Below, in pieces: positions 24,962 through 34,450 of a stretch of DNA of 64,000 nucleotides (position 1 is its first letter; the number at the start of each line of letters is the position of its first letter). The DNA comes from Cohnella thermotolerans DSM 17683 (lineage in GTDB: Bacteria > Bacillota > Bacilli > Paenibacillales > Paenibacillaceae): NCBI RefSeq assembly GCF_000429825.1, contig NZ_KE386955.1:1-64000 (forward strand). Direction: 5' to 3'. Both the position numbers and the translations under genes were made by a program. The notes beneath the pieces are model-generated. The model did not search any database. It worked only from the letters and a program-made list of their open reading frames with translations, and had not been told where the DNA came from.

Positions 24962-26245
24962 TCAGTTGTCCCCCTTCCGATCCCGTAGGAAATAAATCGT
25001 ATCCAGGACGACGCCCTGAGCCGCTTCCACGATTGCCTCCGGCGTCACGGCGTCGACTTCGGCCTGAAGGCTCCCGGCCGTCCGCTCCGTGCCGGACAGC
25101 ACGCTGTTGAAGTCGAACGAGATGCGTTCGTACGCCGAATCCTGAATTTCGCGCAGCTGGTTCTCCAGCATCGCTTTGGTGCGGGCGATATCGTCTGCGG
25201 CGAACTGGCCCTCCTTCATGGCGGCCAGCTGCTCCCGGATAATGCCGAGCGCCCGCTCGTAATTTTCGATCTCAATGCCGGACTGAATCGTCAGCAAGCC
25301 TTTGTGGCCGTCCAGCCGGGAAGCGGCGTAGTAGGCGAGGCTCGCCTTTTCCCGGACATTCACGAACAGCTTGGAATGGGGAAACGCGCCCAGCACCCCG
25401 TTATAGACGAGAAGCGCGGCATAATCGGGATCGCCGTAGCTCGTCGACGTTCGCAATCCGAGGTTCAGCTTCCCCTGGCCGACGTCCAAACGTTCGACGA
25501 TCGTCTGCGGCTCCGCTCGCGGCGCCCTCAGCACGGGAGCCGAATAGCGCTGCGGGCTGCCGGACGGAAGCTTGAACGCCTTCTCGGCGAACGACTGCAC
25601 TTCTCCGAGGGAAGTGTCGCCCGAGACATAAAGATCGAGGACGGCGCTGCCGAGCCATTCGCTGTAACGCCGGTACAAGGAATCCGCGTCGATGCCGGAC
25701 AGATCGTCCTTGCGGCCGAGCGCAAGAAGCCGATACGGTTCGTCCTTGCACATCTCCTCGATGCACCGTTCACCGGCGTACCGGATCTTGTCGTTGATGA
25801 TGGCGTCGATTCGCTTGGCCACGGTCGTCTTTTCCGTTTCCACATAACGGGATCGGAACTGTCCGTCCTCCAGCGCCGGCGCAGTCAATACCTCGCCCAA
25901 GAAAGAGATCGCTTCCTTGAGCAACGATTCCTGGGAGGAGACGAACCGGTCGTTAATGATGTCGAGCCGGAACTGGACGATCTGGTAATCGCCTCTTTTG
26001 TATAAATCGAACCCGAAGCCGGCCCCGTAGAGATCGTCCAGGCGCTCCCGGAACGAGATCGTCTCCGGATAGGCGGCGGTGCCCCGACGCAGCACGAAAG
26101 GGGTGAGCGCTACCGGCGTCACCCAAGCTTCGTTTAACGGAATGCCGACGAACAACGACAGGGAGAAAGTTTTGAAACGCTTCGTCGGAAGGACGTGCAG
26201 CCGCATCCGTCCGACGGAGCCGCGCTCGAATAGTTCGGCTGTCAA
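24962..26245 (-). CDS. ymfF: M16-family protein YmfF (EF-P modification-associated)
   Basis: About 427 residues, the partner of YmfH. The M16 fold is recognisable (YPETISFRERLDDLYGAGF, YASRLDGHKGLLTIQSGIEI), but the HxxEH zinc motif is absent, as usual for the non-catalytic subunit. The frame is open to 26275, but the promoter -10 is at 26285-26290. TTG at 26245, 9 bases after AAAGGGG, is the likely start. It is the first gene of ymfF-ymfH-ymfI-ymfJ. Confidence 0.9.
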   Translation of the reverse strand: MTAELFERGSVGRMRLHVLPTKRFKTFSLSLFVGIPLNEAWVTPVALTPFVLRRGTAAYPETISFRERLDDLYGAGFGFDLYKRGDYQIVQFRLDIINDRFVSSQESLLKEAISFLGEVLTAPALEDGQFRSRYVETEKTTVAKRIDAIINDKIRYAGERCIEEMCKDEPYRLLALGRKDDLSGIDADSLYRRYSEWLGSAVLDLYVSGDTSLGEVQSFAEKAFKLPSGSPQRYSAPVLRAPRAEPQTIVERLDVGQGKLNLGLRTSTSYGDPDYAALLVYNGVLGAFPHSKLFVNVREKASLAYYAASRLDGHKGLLTIQSGIEIENYERALGIIREQLAAMKEGQFAADDIARTKAMLENQLREIQDSAYERISFDFNSVLSGTERTAGSLQAEVDAVTPEAIVEAAQGVVLDTIYFLRDRKGDN

Positions 26246-26284
26246 GGCATCAAACCCCTTTGAGTCTATTTCCAATTCAGCCCC

Positions 26285-26313
26285 ATTCTAACCGATGGCC
26301 AATCCCGAAGCAA
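26285..26313 (-). promoter_or_regulatory. Sigma-A promoter for ymfF-ymfH-ymfI-ymfJ
   Basis: Minus strand -35 TTGCTT (26308-26313), spacer 17, -10 TAGAAT (26285-26290). Confidence 0.55.
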
Positions 26314-26355
26314 ATGCATTCGCAACGTTTCGGCGATTTTTTTTTGCGCGGATCG

Positions 26356-27126
26356 TTACCGGCAGAAAATATGCTTGCCGATCGTCTTGTACTGCGGACG
26401 GGACCAAATCCATTTGGACGTGGCGGTCTCCGGATTGAAGTAATAGAGGCAGCCGTCCGTCGGGTCCCATCCGCTCAAGGCGTCCTTGACCGCTTTAAAC
26501 GCCGTTTCGTTCGGAGTCAAATAAATTTGTCCGTCGGCAACCGCTGTAAACGCGCCCGGTTGAAAAATAACGCCGGACACCGTGTTCGGGAATTGAGGGT
26601 CCTTTACCCGGTTCAAAATAACCGCTGCGACCGCCACTTGCCCTTCGTAAGGCTCGCCCCGGGATTCACCGTAGACGGCGTTAGCCATCAGCTTCATATC
26701 GTTCGCGGATACGCCGGCATGGTTCGACGCGGGCAGATTGTTGTTCGAACCTGTCGCCCCGCCTCCCCCGCCGCCGGTCGCAGACTGCGGCAAATCCTCG
26801 GCCGTCGGCCTCCAATCCTTCGTCGCCTTCCACAGCATCAGCTTCGTTTTGGCGCCGACAACACCGTCCGCGACCATGCCGAACTTCCATTGGAACCATT
26901 TGACCGCGTTAAGGGTTGACGAGCCGAACTGGCCGTCCACCTTTCCGCTGTAGTATCCCAGCGCCTTTAGACGTCCTTGCAGCTCGTAGACGTCTTTGCC
27001 CGATGTACCCATCTTGATCGTCGCGTTGCTGAACGTCGTCTTCGCGTCTTTCGACCGTTCGAGCGTAGATAGCCCAAGAAGCCCCAACACAAGACACATC
27101 GAAAGGATTACCAGTCGGTATCTCAC
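26356..27126 (-). CDS. sleB: Spore cortex-lytic enzyme SleB
   Basis: About 256 residues. After an N-terminal hydrophobic export segment (LVILSMCLVLGLLGLS) come a peptidoglycan-binding PG_binding_1 domain (VYELQGRLKALGYYSGKVDG), a Gly/Asn linker and the Hydrolase_2 catalytic domain (ANAVYGESRGEPYEGQVAVA with the catalytic Glu). SleB degrades muramic-lactam cortex during germination. Its usual partner gene ypeB is not adjacent. GTG at 27126 is chosen because the longer frame adds only a polar leader. A sigma-G promoter lies about 60-90 bases upstream, as known for sleB. Confidence 0.92.
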   Translation of the reverse strand: MRYRLVILSMCLVLGLLGLSTLERSKDAKTTFSNATIKMGTSGKDVYELQGRLKALGYYSGKVDGQFGSSTLNAVKWFQWKFGMVADGVVGAKTKLMLWKATKDWRPTAEDLPQSATGGGGGGATGSNNNLPASNHAGVSANDMKLMANAVYGESRGEPYEGQVAVAAVILNRVKDPQFPNTVSGVIFQPGAFTAVADGQIYLTPNETAFKAVKDALSGWDPTDGCLYYFNPETATSKWIWSRPQYKTIGKHIFCR

Positions 27127-27187
27127 GAGCGAGTCACGCCTTTCCCAATCAATTAATGGCTTTGCAAAAAGCCGCATTCATGGACAT

Positions 27188-27218
27188 TAGTATGAGAAAG
27201 GACTTCCAGACTTATGCG
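27188..27218 (-). promoter_or_regulatory. Sigma-G promoter of sleB
   Basis: Minus strand -35 CGCATA (27213-27218), spacer 18, -10 CATACTA (27188-27194). The consensus is TGMATA, 17-18 bases, CATNMTA; one mismatch. Confidence 0.72.
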
Positions 27219-27233
27219 TACCATGCTTGACAT

Positions 27234-27280
27234 GCTTGTTACCCATGTTTGTAACATGTGCTTGTCACCCATGTTTGTCA
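27234..27280. repeat. Tandem 26-base-offset repeat upstream of sleB
   Basis: GCTTGTTACCCATGTTTGTAA (27234-27254, one base at the limit) recurs with two changes at 27260-27280. CATGCTTG also occurs twice just before it. The repeats lie directly upstream of the sleB sigma-G promoter. Confidence 0.7.
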
Positions 27281-27318
27281 TCCACAATGGTTAACCCCCA
27301 TTGCTGTTTTCCAAGGGG

Positions 27319-27540
27319 CATCCCATTATCCCTTTGCTTCAGTTCCGATCAGTTCTTCCTCGACACCCCGTAACCCTTTCCTCTAAAGCATGTTGACCTC
27401 TCATCTTCTGCAATTCTTAACGCCCCTTTTCATGCATGCGACAGGTTTCGTACAAACAGTCCATCATCCTGACTCGGAGGGATAATGGGACGCCGCCGCC
27501 CAATACCCACCACACCCTGACTCGGTGGGATAATGGGATG
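27319..27540. repeat. Inverted and direct repeat cluster between ftsK and sleB
   Basis: CATCCCATTATCCC at 27319-27332 is the exact inverse of GGGATAATGGGATG at 27527-27540. The latter is part of a 25-base direct repeat (CCTGACTCGG, one variable base, GGGATAATGGGA, one variable base, G) at 27468-27492 and 27516-27540, period 48. No coding frame fits this 430-base gap. It may be a dispersed intergenic repeat or a remnant of a small element. Confidence 0.7.
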
Positions 27541-27611
27541 CTATCATTCGTAAAAAGAGTCATATGCTGCAGACGCCCCCGGCAAAAAGAAAGACCGCCA
27601 AAACCTGGCGG

Positions 27612-30308
27612 TCATGAGGAAATCCGTTGGCTCGACTGGTATTGCTCCAGCGTAAGCAGCACTTCTCTTGGTTTGCTTCCTTCGTATGGGCCGACGATCC
27701 CTCTCGCTTCCATCGAATCGATGAGTCTGGCCGCTCGCGTATATCCGATACGCATGCGCCGCTGAAGCAGCGAGACGGATGCTTGCTTCGCCTCCAGCAC
27801 GATGCCGACGGCCTGATCGAACAGCTCGTCGAGAACTTCGTCGCTCTCTCCTTCCGACTCTTCGCCGACTTCGGGCACCAACTCTTCGTTGTACACCGCT
27901 TCCGCTTGTCCCCGAACGAAGGAGACGACGGCCTCGACCTCGTTGTCCGACAGGAACGCCCCCTGCACGCGGATCGGCTTGGACGCGCCCATCGGCAGGA
28001 ACAGCATATCGCCGCGTCCGAGCAGCTTCTCCGCCCCGACCATGTCGAGGATCGTGCGCGAATCGACCTGCGAGGAGACTCCGAAGGCGATCCGGCTCGG
28101 GATATTCGCTTTGATGACGCCGGTGATGACATCCACCGACGGCCGCTGCGTGGCGATGATCAGATGGATGCCGGCGGCCCGCGCCATCTGCGCGAGGCGC
28201 ATGATCGAGTCTTCGACGTCTCCCGCCGCGACCATCATCAAATCTGCGAGTTCGTCCACGATGACGACGTAATAAGGCAGCACGGCATCCGGATTGTCCC
28301 CGCTGAGCATCAAGGTATTGTAGCCTTCGATGTTGCGGGTGCCCGACTTGGAAAATTTCTCGTAACGCTTCTCCATCTCCACGACGATCTTCTTGAGCGC
28401 CAGCGCGGCGCGCCGCGGATCGGTCACGACGGGGGCCAACAGGTGCGGGATTCCGTTGTAAACGTTGAGCTCGACCATCTTCGGATCGATCATGAGAAAC
28501 TTCACTTCGTCCGGCTTTGCCTTGTAAAGAATGCTCGTAATGATGCCGTTGATGCATACGGACTTCCCCGAACCGGTTGCCCCGGCGACGAGAAGGTGGG
28601 GCATGCGGGCGAGGTTGCCGACGATCGGTTGTCCGGAGATGTCCCGGCCGAACGCGATCGACAGCTTCGATTGCGCGTCGTGGAACGCCTGCGTCTCGAG
28701 CACTTCGCGCAGCGTAACGATGCTTACCTCGGAGTTCGGCACCTCGATGCCGATCGCGGACTTGCCCGGAATGGGCGCCTCCATCCGGATGTCTTTGGCC
28801 GCAAGCGCCAGTGCGATATCGTCGGTCAAGCTGACGATTCGGCTGACCTTCACCCCGACGTCCGGCTGAAGCTCGTAACGGGTCACGGCCGGACCTCTCG
28901 CCACGTCCAGCACTTTCGCGCGGACGCCGAAGCTTTCCAGCGTCGCCTCAAGCTTGCGGGCGGTCTCGCGATTGTCGGCGGCGGAACCGCCCCTGCCCGA
29001 GCCTTGCGGTTTGCTGAGCAAATGCATCGGCGGCGTCCGATAAGGACGCTTCGGTTTATGTACGGGTTTCGGCGGACGGGCGGGTCCCGCTTCGCCTTCG
29101 GTCGGGCTATCGGCTTCCGATGGAGCATTGCCTTCCGCAGCCTCGGTTAACGCCTCCGGCGACTCGTCGTCCGGTTCCCAATCCGCCATATCGTCGTACG
29201 GCGCCTCTTCGTATCCGTCTGAGCCGCCCGCGTACGGGGCGCCGGCAAGGCTATCGGTATCGCTTTCCTGCCATGGGCTGTCCGCCTCCTCCAACGCGGG
29301 CTCGGGTGCCGCAGCGGGTGAGGGCGAAGCGGCCGGAGGCGTCTCCCGCTCTCCCTTGCCAAACAGCTTGCTGATCGGACCGGCTTCCCCGGGGGATTTG
29401 TCCGAGCTTTTGAAATGAACCTTCGGACCTTCCAAAGACGGATACAGGATCGGGCCGTCAAGCGGATCGTCGTCCCAGGCCGAAGAGTCCGACGCGTTCG
29501 CCGCTTGCTCCGGCTTGCCATGGAACAATTGGAAGAAGATCGGCTTCTTCTTGTCGCCTCTTGCCATCGGAAGCCCGTCATCCAGATCGTCGTCTTCCGC
29601 CGCGGCAAGTACGGGCGCCGGCTTCTTCTTGCTCGCCGTCCGCACCGGCACGGCTTTGGCGGCGAGCGGCTTGCGGCCCGAAGACAGCCGGGCGACGAAT
29701 ACGGGCGCCACTCGCTTGAACAAGGCGCGAACCGCCCGAATCATATCGACATACGAACGGTTCGTGATGAGCATGATGGCGATGGCGAATTCGATAAGGA
29801 GCACAAACTTGGAGCCGTCATTGCCGAACAGCCAGAACAGAATCGAATACTGGAGCGCCCCGATCAGACCGCCGCCGATATCCTTTTCCCAAATCCGCAC
29901 GTCCGGTTCGATCGGTCCACCCCAGATTTGCTCATAGAGTTGGTCGAGCGTCTGCGAGAAAATGCTGGCAGGCGTAACCGCTCCAAGCGGCATTAGACGG
30001 CTGTCCACGAAGCTCATGGCGCTCATCAGCGCAAGCCCGCAGCTCAGAAGAACGAAGCCGCTTCTTCGGGCCGTCCAGCCGCGGGGCCAGGATCGCTTGA
30101 TCATGACGTACAGTCCGAGCCATATGCCGGCCAGTGCCAGCAAGAAATAAAATTGTCCCAGCAAATAGGCGAACAGCTTGGACAGCGAACGTCCGCCCGC
30201 CGCCTCTCCGTACAAGGCGATGACCGAGAGCGTGATCAGCAGGATGCCGTAGATTTCGTATTTCAAGTTAGCACCCAACGAGGCCTTCTTGCGTTTGCGT
30301 TTGGCCAA
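27612..30308 (-). CDS. DNA translocase FtsK/SpoIIIE
   Basis: About 898 residues. Four membrane segments in the first 170 residues ([34 protein letters not shown]) are followed by an acidic Pro-rich linker of about 250 residues. Then come the FtsK motor with Walker [14 protein letters not shown] and Walker [14 protein letters not shown], and a C-terminal gamma winged helix ([19 protein letters not shown]). It pumps chromosomal DNA through the septum. Position next to ylzJ and tepA equals B. subtilis spoIIIE. TTG at 30308 follows GGGAGGTGG; a TATAAT at 30331-30336 is the likely -10. Confidence 0.93.
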   Translation of the reverse strand: MAKRKRKKASLGANLKYEIYGILLITLSVIALYGEAAGGRSLSKLFAYLLGQFYFLLALAGIWLGLYVMIKRSWPRGWTARRSGFVLLSCGLALMSAMSFVDSRLMPLGAVTPASIFSQTLDQLYEQIWGGPIEPDVRIWEKDIGGGLIGALQYSILFWLFGNDGSKFVLLIEFAIAIMLITNRSYVDMIRAVRALFKRVAPVFVARLSSGRKPLAAKAVPVRTASKKKPAPVLAAAEDDDLDDGLPMARGDKKKPIFFQLFHGKPEQAANASDSSAWDDDPLDGPILYPSLEGPKVHFKSSDKSPGEAGPISKLFGKGERETPPAASPSPAAAPEPALEEADSPWQESDTDSLAGAPYAGGSDGYEEAPYDDMADWEPDDESPEALTEAAEGNAPSEADSPTEGEAGPARPPKPVHKPKRPYRTPPMHLLSKPQGSGRGGSAADNRETARKLEATLESFGVRAKVLDVARGPAVTRYELQPDVGVKVSRIVSLTDDIALALAAKDIRMEAPIPGKSAIGIEVPNSEVSIVTLREVLETQAFHDAQSKLSIAFGRDISGQPIVGNLARMPHLLVAGATGSGKSVCINGIITSILYKAKPDEVKFLMIDPKMVELNVYNGIPHLLAPVVTDPRRAALALKKIVVEMEKRYEKFSKSGTRNIEGYNTLMLSGDNPDAVLPYYVVIVDELADLMMVAAGDVEDSIMRLAQMARAAGIHLIIATQRPSVDVITGVIKANIPSRIAFGVSSQVDSRTILDMVGAEKLLGRGDMLFLPMGASKPIRVQGAFLSDNEVEAVVSFVRGQAEAVYNEELVPEVGEESEGESDEVLDELFDQAVGIVLEAKQASVSLLQRRMRIGYTRAARLIDSMEARGIVGPYEGSKPREVLLTLEQYQSSQRISS

Positions 30309-30353
30309 GTTTGCCACCTCCCGGTTCAACATTATACCATAGTCGACCGGGGT

Positions 30354-30626
30354 TTACATGATCGTCGGCGGCTGATCCCCGCCGAACGTTCGCTTCTCCT
30401 CCGTGCCCGGAGTCCCATAATAAACGAGGCTTCCCGGCGAAAATTCGGCGCGCAGATAATAATCGAGCGGAGCCGACAGCAATCGAACGAGCCGGCCGAC
30501 GCCGGGAGCGACGGGCGCGAGAAGCATCGTCAGTTCGCCCCGGCTCACCTCGATCATCGGAGCGGGATCGCTCTGCATGCCGTCCAGCACAAGCTCCAGC
30601 GGCATCGTCGTATACAGCGTCGTCAA
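30354..30626 (-). CDS. ylzJ: YlzJ-like protein
   Basis: A 90-residue protein of the YlzJ family ([14 protein letters not shown] near the N-terminus, [18 protein letters not shown]). It is conserved between tepA and spoIIIE in Bacillales. Function is unknown. It overlaps the tepA stop by 4 bases and so is translationally coupled to tepA. Confidence 0.88.
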   Translation of the reverse strand: MTTLYTTMPLELVLDGMQSDPAPMIEVSRGELTMLLAPVAPGVGRLVRLLSAPLDYYLRAEFSPGSLVYYGTPGTEEKRTFGGDQPPTIM

Positions 30627-31375
30627 GACTGTTTCACCGATCCTTCCTTCGCTCCGGCTTTGCGCTCGCCGATTCGCCGATTCAGCTCCGCCAAGGCGTC
30701 CCCGATGCCGCCCGTAGCATGAATAAGCCCATGGCGGACGGCCTCATGGCCGATAACGGTTGTACCGATGTCACGGGTCAGCTCGCCCGTGCGGAACATC
30801 AGGTCCTTGAACGTTTCTTCGCTGATATTCGAATGGCTGGTGACGAAGCGGACGACTCTTTCCTGCATTTTCTCCAGATATTCGAACGTTTGCGGCACCC
30901 CGATGATCAGCCCGTTCAGGCGAATCGGGTGAATCGTCATCGTGGCGGTCTCGGCTATAAACGTGTAGTCCGCGGACACCGCGATCGGAACCCCGATCGA
31001 ATGCCCTCCCCCGAGGACGACGCCTACTTTCGGCTTCGACAGGGAAGCGATCATTTCGGCGATCGCAAGTCCCGCCTCCACATCGCCGCCGACTGTATTC
31101 AGCACGATCAGCAATCCTTCGATTTTCGGATTTTGTTCGGCGGCGACCAGTTGGGGAATGACATGCTCGTACTTTGTCGTTTTGTTCTGCGGCGGAAGCA
31201 TCAGATGTCCTTCCACTTGGCCGATAATCGTCAGGCAGAAAATGTTCGACTCCGCTGGCAGAACAGGGCCAGTCTGGCCAAGCTGCACGATGCTCTCCGT
31301 GGTCGCTTCCTTGCGCGGCTCCTCTCCGGGCGCCGGCTGCTCCGACGTGAATACCGGGACGGTCCTCTCGCTCAT
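30623..31375 (-). CDS. tepA: ClpP-like protease TepA
   Basis: A 250-residue ClpP-family serine protease (YmfB/TepA). The Ser site is GGGHSIGVP and the following His is in [11 protein letters not shown]. The oxyanion region [17 protein letters not shown] is intact. TepA takes part in degrading small acid-soluble spore proteins during outgrowth of B. subtilis. ATG at 31375 follows GGGAGGAG. A sigma-G-like promoter about 50-75 bases upstream agrees with a spore role. Confidence 0.92.
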   Translation of the reverse strand: MSERTVPVFTSEQPAPGEEPRKEATTESIVQLGQTGPVLPAESNIFCLTIIGQVEGHLMLPPQNKTTKYEHVIPQLVAAEQNPKIEGLLIVLNTVGGDVEAGLAIAEMIASLSKPKVGVVLGGGHSIGVPIAVSADYTFIAETATMTIHPIRLNGLIIGVPQTFEYLEKMQERVVRFVTSHSNISEETFKDLMFRTGELTRDIGTTVIGHEAVRHGLIHATGGIGDALAELNRRIGERKAGAKEGSVKQS

Positions 31376-31421
31376 GGGCAAGTCTCCTCCCTTCCGCTTC
31401 GATTCCGAGCGGGGATTGACA

Positions 31422-31451
31422 TAGTATGGGCGCCCTCCCGGCAAATATGCG
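31422..31451 (-). promoter_or_regulatory. Putative sigma-G promoter of tepA
   Basis: Minus strand -35 CGCATA (31446-31451), spacer 17, -10 CATACTA (31422-31428), the same hexamer and heptamer as at sleB. A sigma-E reading (ATATT, 15 bases, CATACTAT) overlaps it and cannot be excluded. Confidence 0.5.
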
Positions 31452-31504
31452 GCCGTTCCCCGGAAAGAGGCGGCCCGCAAGCGTTGTGCCTAGGACGAGG
31501 AAAT

Positions 31505-31547
31505 TGAAAACGGCCGCCCTCTTCCGTTCGAAGAAAGGCGGCCGTTC
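31505..31547 (-). terminator. Rho-independent terminator after rnjB
   Basis: On the minus strand AACGGCCGCC and GGCGGCCGTT pair (10 bp) around a long inner loop, then TTTC. Confidence 0.75.
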
Positions 31548-31582
31548 GCGGCTCGAGTGTGGGGTGTTGCTGATATCGCGCT

Positions 31583-33262
31583 CTATACTTCCATAATGAT
31601 CGGCAGGATCATCGGTCTTCTTCTCGTTTGTTCGTACAAGAAACGGCCGAGTGCGTCCTTGACGTTCGTTTTCAGCGACGCCCATTCGTTGACGTTCTCG
31701 CTCATGAGCTTCTGCAGCGTGCCGGATACGATCCGGTTCGCCTCTTCCAGCAACCCTTCCGATTCACGAACATACACGAATCCTCGCGATATGATGTCCG
31801 GTCCGGACATGATCGCGCCGTCCTGTTTGCTCAGCGTGACGACGACGACGAGAATGCCGTCTTGGGACAGCAGCTTCCGGTCTCGAAGGACGATGTTGCC
31901 GACGTCTCCGACGCCTAGGCCGTCGATCAGCACGTTGCCCGCCGGGAGCTTGCCTGCCTTGCGTGCGGTCCCGTTCTGGAATTCGACCGTGTCGCCGTTG
32001 TCAAGCAGGAAAATGTTCTCCTGGTCGATGCCGACCGATTCCGCCAGCATCGCATGATGCCGCAGCATCCGGTATTCGCCGTGAACCGGAATGAAATATT
32101 TCGGACGGATCAAGTTGAGCATCAGCTTGAGCTCTTCCTGGCTTCCGTGTCCGGATACGTGCACGCCCGTTACGGACCCCGGCCCGTAAATGACGTTGGC
32201 GCCGAGCCGCATCAACTCGTCCACTGTCCGGCCGACATAGCGCTCGTTGCCCGGAATCGGCGTCGCCGAGATGACGACGGTGTCGCCCGGAAGAATGTCG
32301 ACCTTGCGGTGGGTCGAACGCGCCATGCGGGTGAGTGCCGACATCGGCTCGCCCTGGCTTCCGGTAGACAGAATAACGACACGGTCCGCCGGTAGTTTGT
32401 TCACTTCTTCTGGTTCAATCAGCATTCCTTCGGGTATATGCAAATAGCCGAGCTCCGAAGCGATGCTGACGATGTTGACCATGCTTCGGCCGATGACAGT
32501 CAGCTTGCGCCGCGTCTCCATCGCCGCATCGATAATTTGTTGGATCCGGTGAACGTTGGAAGCGAACGTCGCGATGACGACCCGCTGCTTCGCATTGCGG
32601 AAAATATCGATCAGTTCTTTGCCGATATTGCTCTCCGAAGGCGTAAATCCCGGGCGTTCCGCGTTGGTGCTGTCGGACAGAAGCACAAGCACGCCGCGTT
32701 TGCCGATCTCCGCAATCCGCTGCAAGTCCGCGAACTGGTTGTTAACCGGCGTATGGTCGAATTTGAAGTCGCCCGTGTGAACGACGGCGCCTTCCGGTGT
32801 CTCCAGACAGATGCCCACCGAATCCGGAATGCTGTGGTTCGTCTTGAAAAAGCTTGCCTTGATCGATCCGAGCTGAACTTCAGATTCGGCGTTGATCAGA
32901 ATACGCTTCGTATCGCCGAGCAGACCCGCTTCCTTCAGCTTGTTCTCGATCAGGCCAAGCGTAAGCCTCGTTGCGTAGACGGGAACGTTCAGTTGCTTCA
33001 GGACGTAAGGCAACCCGCCTATATGGTCTTCGTGACCGTGGGTTACCAGAATGGCGCGTACTTTGTCGCGATTGTCGAGCAGATACGTTATATCCGGAAT
33101 GACGACATCGATGCCAAGCATTTCTTCTTCCGGAAATTTCAAGCCCGAATCGACAACGACGATGTCGCTCCCGTACTGAACGACGTACATGTTCTTGCCG
33201 ATCTCGCCGACGCCACCTAGTGCGAAAATAATTAATTTGTCTTGGTTGTTCTTCTTTGACAA
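31583..33262 (-). CDS. rnjB: Ribonuclease J (RNase J2 position)
   Basis: A 559-residue metallo-beta-lactamase/beta-CASP RNase. The metal motif HGHEDH spans residues 75-80, and MGR- and beta-CASP-type motifs follow (IATFASNVHRIQQI, LSTGSQGEPMSALTRMA, VHVSGHGSQEELKLML, FIPVHGEYRML). It is a 5'-3' exo- and endonuclease in mRNA decay. Location between dapA and tepA matches B. subtilis rnjB. Unlike B. subtilis RNase J2, the catalytic HxHxDH is complete here, so the protein may be fully active. It has its own promoter. Confidence 0.93.
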   Translation of the reverse strand: MSKKNNQDKLIIFALGGVGEIGKNMYVVQYGSDIVVVDSGLKFPEEEMLGIDVVIPDITYLLDNRDKVRAILVTHGHEDHIGGLPYVLKQLNVPVYATRLTLGLIENKLKEAGLLGDTKRILINAESEVQLGSIKASFFKTNHSIPDSVGICLETPEGAVVHTGDFKFDHTPVNNQFADLQRIAEIGKRGVLVLLSDSTNAERPGFTPSESNIGKELIDIFRNAKQRVVIATFASNVHRIQQIIDAAMETRRKLTVIGRSMVNIVSIASELGYLHIPEGMLIEPEEVNKLPADRVVILSTGSQGEPMSALTRMARSTHRKVDILPGDTVVISATPIPGNERYVGRTVDELMRLGANVIYGPGSVTGVHVSGHGSQEELKLMLNLIRPKYFIPVHGEYRMLRHHAMLAESVGIDQENIFLLDNGDTVEFQNGTARKAGKLPAGNVLIDGLGVGDVGNIVLRDRKLLSQDGILVVVVTLSKQDGAIMSGPDIISRGFVYVRESEGLLEEANRIVSGTLQKLMSENVNEWASLKTNVKDALGRFLYEQTRRRPMILPIIMEV

Positions 33263-33350
33263 GTCTAGTACCTCCTACATGGATTCGACGATCCCGCTCC
33301 TATGGAATTGTCAAGTTGCAAAATTTGGCCGCACCCTATCACTCAGGTAC

Positions 33351-33380
33351 ATTATACATGAAGCAAAAGCGGGAATTCAA
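33351..33380 (-). promoter_or_regulatory. Sigma-A promoter of rnjB
   Basis: Minus strand -35 TTGAAT (33375-33380), spacer 18, -10 TATAAT (33351-33356), giving a leader of about 80 bases. Confidence 0.75.
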
Positions 33381-33437
33381 CCGGATATGATGCTGTGCCG
33401 CTCTAGCTGCCGTCGCGGTTAATGTTCCCATAACGAA

Positions 33438-33468
33438 TAAAACCGATGCCTCCGCAGGCATCGGTTTG
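33438..33468 (-). terminator. Rho-independent terminator after dapA
   Basis: On the minus strand AAACCGATGCC and GGCATCGGTTT pair over 11 bp around a 6-base loop, then TATTC. Confidence 0.85.
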
Positions 33469-33497
33469 ATCGTCCGTATGTCCCGATGAAAGCGCCT

Positions 33498-34373
33498 CTA
33501 GACTAGCAATTTGCGAATGAACGCCGCTTCGTCCTCGGTCGCTTCAACAAGCGGCAACCGGACGCCTCCGACGGGTAAACCTTTGTGCGTTAGCGCATAT
33601 TTCACCGCTACCGGATTCGGTACGGGATGAGGACAATGGAACAATCCTTTGAAAATCGGATAACAGCGGCTGTTGATCCGCGCCGCCTCCTCCACGCGTC
33701 CTTCCGTATAAGCCGCGATCAATTCCTTCATGTCGGCGCCGATGATGTGGCTGGCTACGCTCACGATGCCGTAGGCGCCTACGGACAGCGCGGGAAGCGT
33801 CACAGAGTCGTCCCCGCTATAGACGCGGAAGCCTTCCGGCGCGTCCTTGATAATTTCCGTCATCTGGTCGAGAGACGCGCATTCCTTCGTCGCGGCGACG
33901 TTCGGCAATTGCGCAAGCCGAAGCGTCGTCTCTGCGGAGATGTTGACGCCTGTCCGTCCCGGAACGTTGTACAGCATCACGGGCAGACGGGTCGATTCGG
34001 CAATCGCCTTGAAGTGACGGTACAAGCCTTCCTGGCTCGGCTTGTTGTAATACGGAGCCACAAGAAGAACGCCGTCGACGCCCGCCTGCTCGGCGATGCG
34101 GGTCAGATGAATCGAATGGGCGGTGTCGTTGCTGCCCGTACCGGCGATAATTTTGCAGCGTCCGGCCGCGCGCTGAACGGTGAAGCGGAACAGTTCCTCC
34201 TTCTCGCTGTCGGTCAGCGTGGGCGACTCCCCGGTCGTGCCGCTGACGACGAGGCTGTCCGATTTTTGTTCCTCGATCAAATAATCGACGAGCCGGCCCG
34301 TAACCTCCCAATCGATCTCCAATTTCTCGTTGAAGGGCGTTACCATCGCCGTAATCAATCGACCAAAGCTCAT
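33498..34373 (-). CDS. dapA: 4-hydroxy-tetrahydrodipicolinate synthase
   Basis: A 291-residue class I aldolase condensing pyruvate with aspartate semialdehyde. The Schiff-base Lys is in ATKECASLDQM and the catalytic Tyr in VMLYNVPGRTG, with GTTGESPTLTDSEK near the N-terminus. ATG at 34373 follows GGAGGAAAGG. It is the last gene of the spoVFA-spoVFB-asd-dapG-dapA order, which feeds lysine, peptidoglycan and spore dipicolinate. Confidence 0.97.
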   Translation of the reverse strand: MSFGRLITAMVTPFNEKLEIDWEVTGRLVDYLIEEQKSDSLVVSGTTGESPTLTDSEKEELFRFTVQRAAGRCKIIAGTGSNDTAHSIHLTRIAEQAGVDGVLLVAPYYNKPSQEGLYRHFKAIAESTRLPVMLYNVPGRTGVNISAETTLRLAQLPNVAATKECASLDQMTEIIKDAPEGFRVYSGDDSVTLPALSVGAYGIVSVASHIIGADMKELIAAYTEGRVEEAARINSRCYPIFKGLFHCPHPVPNPVAVKYALTHKGLPVGGVRLPLVEATEDEAAFIRKLLV

Positions 34374-34450
34374 AATCCTTTCCTCCTCCGAGTTGTGCGA
34401 AGCGTCCGCCCCGGCCCGCAAGGCCGCGAATGCAACGACGGCATCCGCCC

